A stretch of DNA of 51,167 bases from Bacteroidota bacterium (GTDB taxonomy: Bacteria > Bacteroidota > Bacteroidia > Bacteroidales > UBA12481): positions 1-51,167 of the forward strand of contig JABHCC010000204.1 of NCBI GenBank assembly GCA_018669475.1, read 5' to 3'. Each line of letters starts with the position of its first letter. The first letter of the stretch is position 1. A program made the position numbers and the translations under genes. Positions 50,541 through 51,167 of the stretch are shown here, one piece after another. The notes beneath the pieces were generated by a model. That model did no database searches. It saw nothing but the letters and a program-made list of their open reading frames with translations, and was not told where the DNA came from.

Positions 50541-51167
50541 CTCTCAATCGTACCATAGTGGAATTGAAATTATAAATTTTACACTGTTTAAGATAAACTA
50601 AAATGCTCTCAATCGTACCATAGTGGAATTGAAATGGAAAATAAACGGGGTGGATTCATATGGAATGCTCCTCTCAATCGTACCATAGTGGAATTGAAAT
50701 GTGATTTTAATGTTGCTGCTGCAGCTGCAAAATTTTACACTCTCAATCGTACCATAGTGGAATTGAAATGATAATCTCTCAGTGGGTGGATACCTGGATC
50801 TACGCTCTCAATCGTACCATAGTGGAATTGAAATGATAACGTGGCAATCAGTGAGCGTACTTACCAGTACCTCTCAATCGTACCATAGTGGAATTGAAAT
50901 AAGTCACAAGGGGCTAACAATGAAAAACACTGAGCTCTCAATCGTACCATAGTGGAATTGAAATCTGGAAGTGGTCAAGCAAATAAGTTTGGCCAGAACT
51001 CTCAATCGTACCATAGTGGAATTGAAATTAATTTAATCGACTGAATGATGAACTCAAGACCACTCTCAATCGTACCATAGTGGAATTGAAATAGCAGACG
51101 ACACGGGTTGTTGATGTGATGGCAATGACTCTCAATCGTACCATAGTGGAATTGAAATTCAGATCAA
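50541..51167 (+). CRISPR. CRISPR array, ten repeats visible, continues beyond the window
   Basis: Ten identical 30-nt repeats begin CTCTCAATCG and end GGAATTGAAAT. They start at 50541, 50606, 50671, 50740, 50805, 50871, 50935, 50999, 51063 and 51129. The nine complete spacers are 34-36 nt except the third (39 nt); a tenth begins at 51159. No repeat varies, so this is the leader-proximal, recently active part. The short CCA-TAG-TGG dyad in the repeat gives at most a weak stem for Cas6. The final ATTGAAAT is the usual crRNA 5' handle. The end of the array is outside the window. Confidence 0.98.

Overview
The window looks like a piece of a Bacteroidota chromosome, most probably from the Bacteroidales/Marinilabiliales side. 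The evidence is the AT-rich DNA, a DUF2027/Smr protein, a TonB-dependent receptor with a carboxypeptidase-D-like N-terminal domain, PorT-like beta-barrels, a 6-bladed beta-propeller lipoprotein, signal peptides ending in A-Q, and promoter-like sites of the Bacteroidota TTG / TAnnTTTG type. The species cannot be named from sequence alone. No tRNA, rRNA or complete insertion sequence was seen.

Region 1 (1-9582): the end of a DUF2027/Smr gene and the RNase P RNA gene (rnpB) come first. They are followed by a coherent accessory block. A sigma-70-like factor overlaps the gene of a single-pass membrane protein with an anti-sigma-like N-terminus, four degenerate helical repeats and a TPR-like outer part. 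Facing it is a 1004-residue membrane-anchored TPR-CHAT (caspase-like) protein. Divergent from that is a tiny double-glycine leader peptide gene, then a C39-peptidase ABC exporter and an HlyD-type adaptor. This reads as a peptide export system beside a possible protease/sigma signalling module.

Region 2 (9579-38229): mostly housekeeping and surface genes. These are a LolA-like protein, kdsA and rarA in one operon; outer membrane proteins and a GT39-like membrane glycosyltransferase; an FtsX-type permease; a GH95 fucosidase; an SDR/DUF2867 protein; the dinB-dnaE mutagenesis pair; a REC-PAS-PAS-GAF histidine kinase; a small zinc-ribbon protein; a methyltransferase; a TonB receptor; a GH29 fucosidase; and several envelope proteins. 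Four different short tandem or G-tract repeats sit at gene ends here.

Region 3 (38230-51167): a complete type I-B-like CRISPR-Cas locus. A WYL-domain regulator sits behind a good promoter and two copies of one operator-like palindrome. It is followed by cas6-cas5-cas3-cas8-cas7, then an AbiEi/AbiEii toxin-antitoxin pair with its own inverted repeat. After that come a broken SWIM zinc-finger gene, an UPF0158 gene translationally coupled to cas4, cas1 and cas2, a structured leader, and a CRISPR array with ten identical 30-nt repeats visible that runs off the window. The toxin-antitoxin pair and the coupled UPF0158 gene lie between the effector and adaptation halves and are the most interesting accessory parts of the locus.
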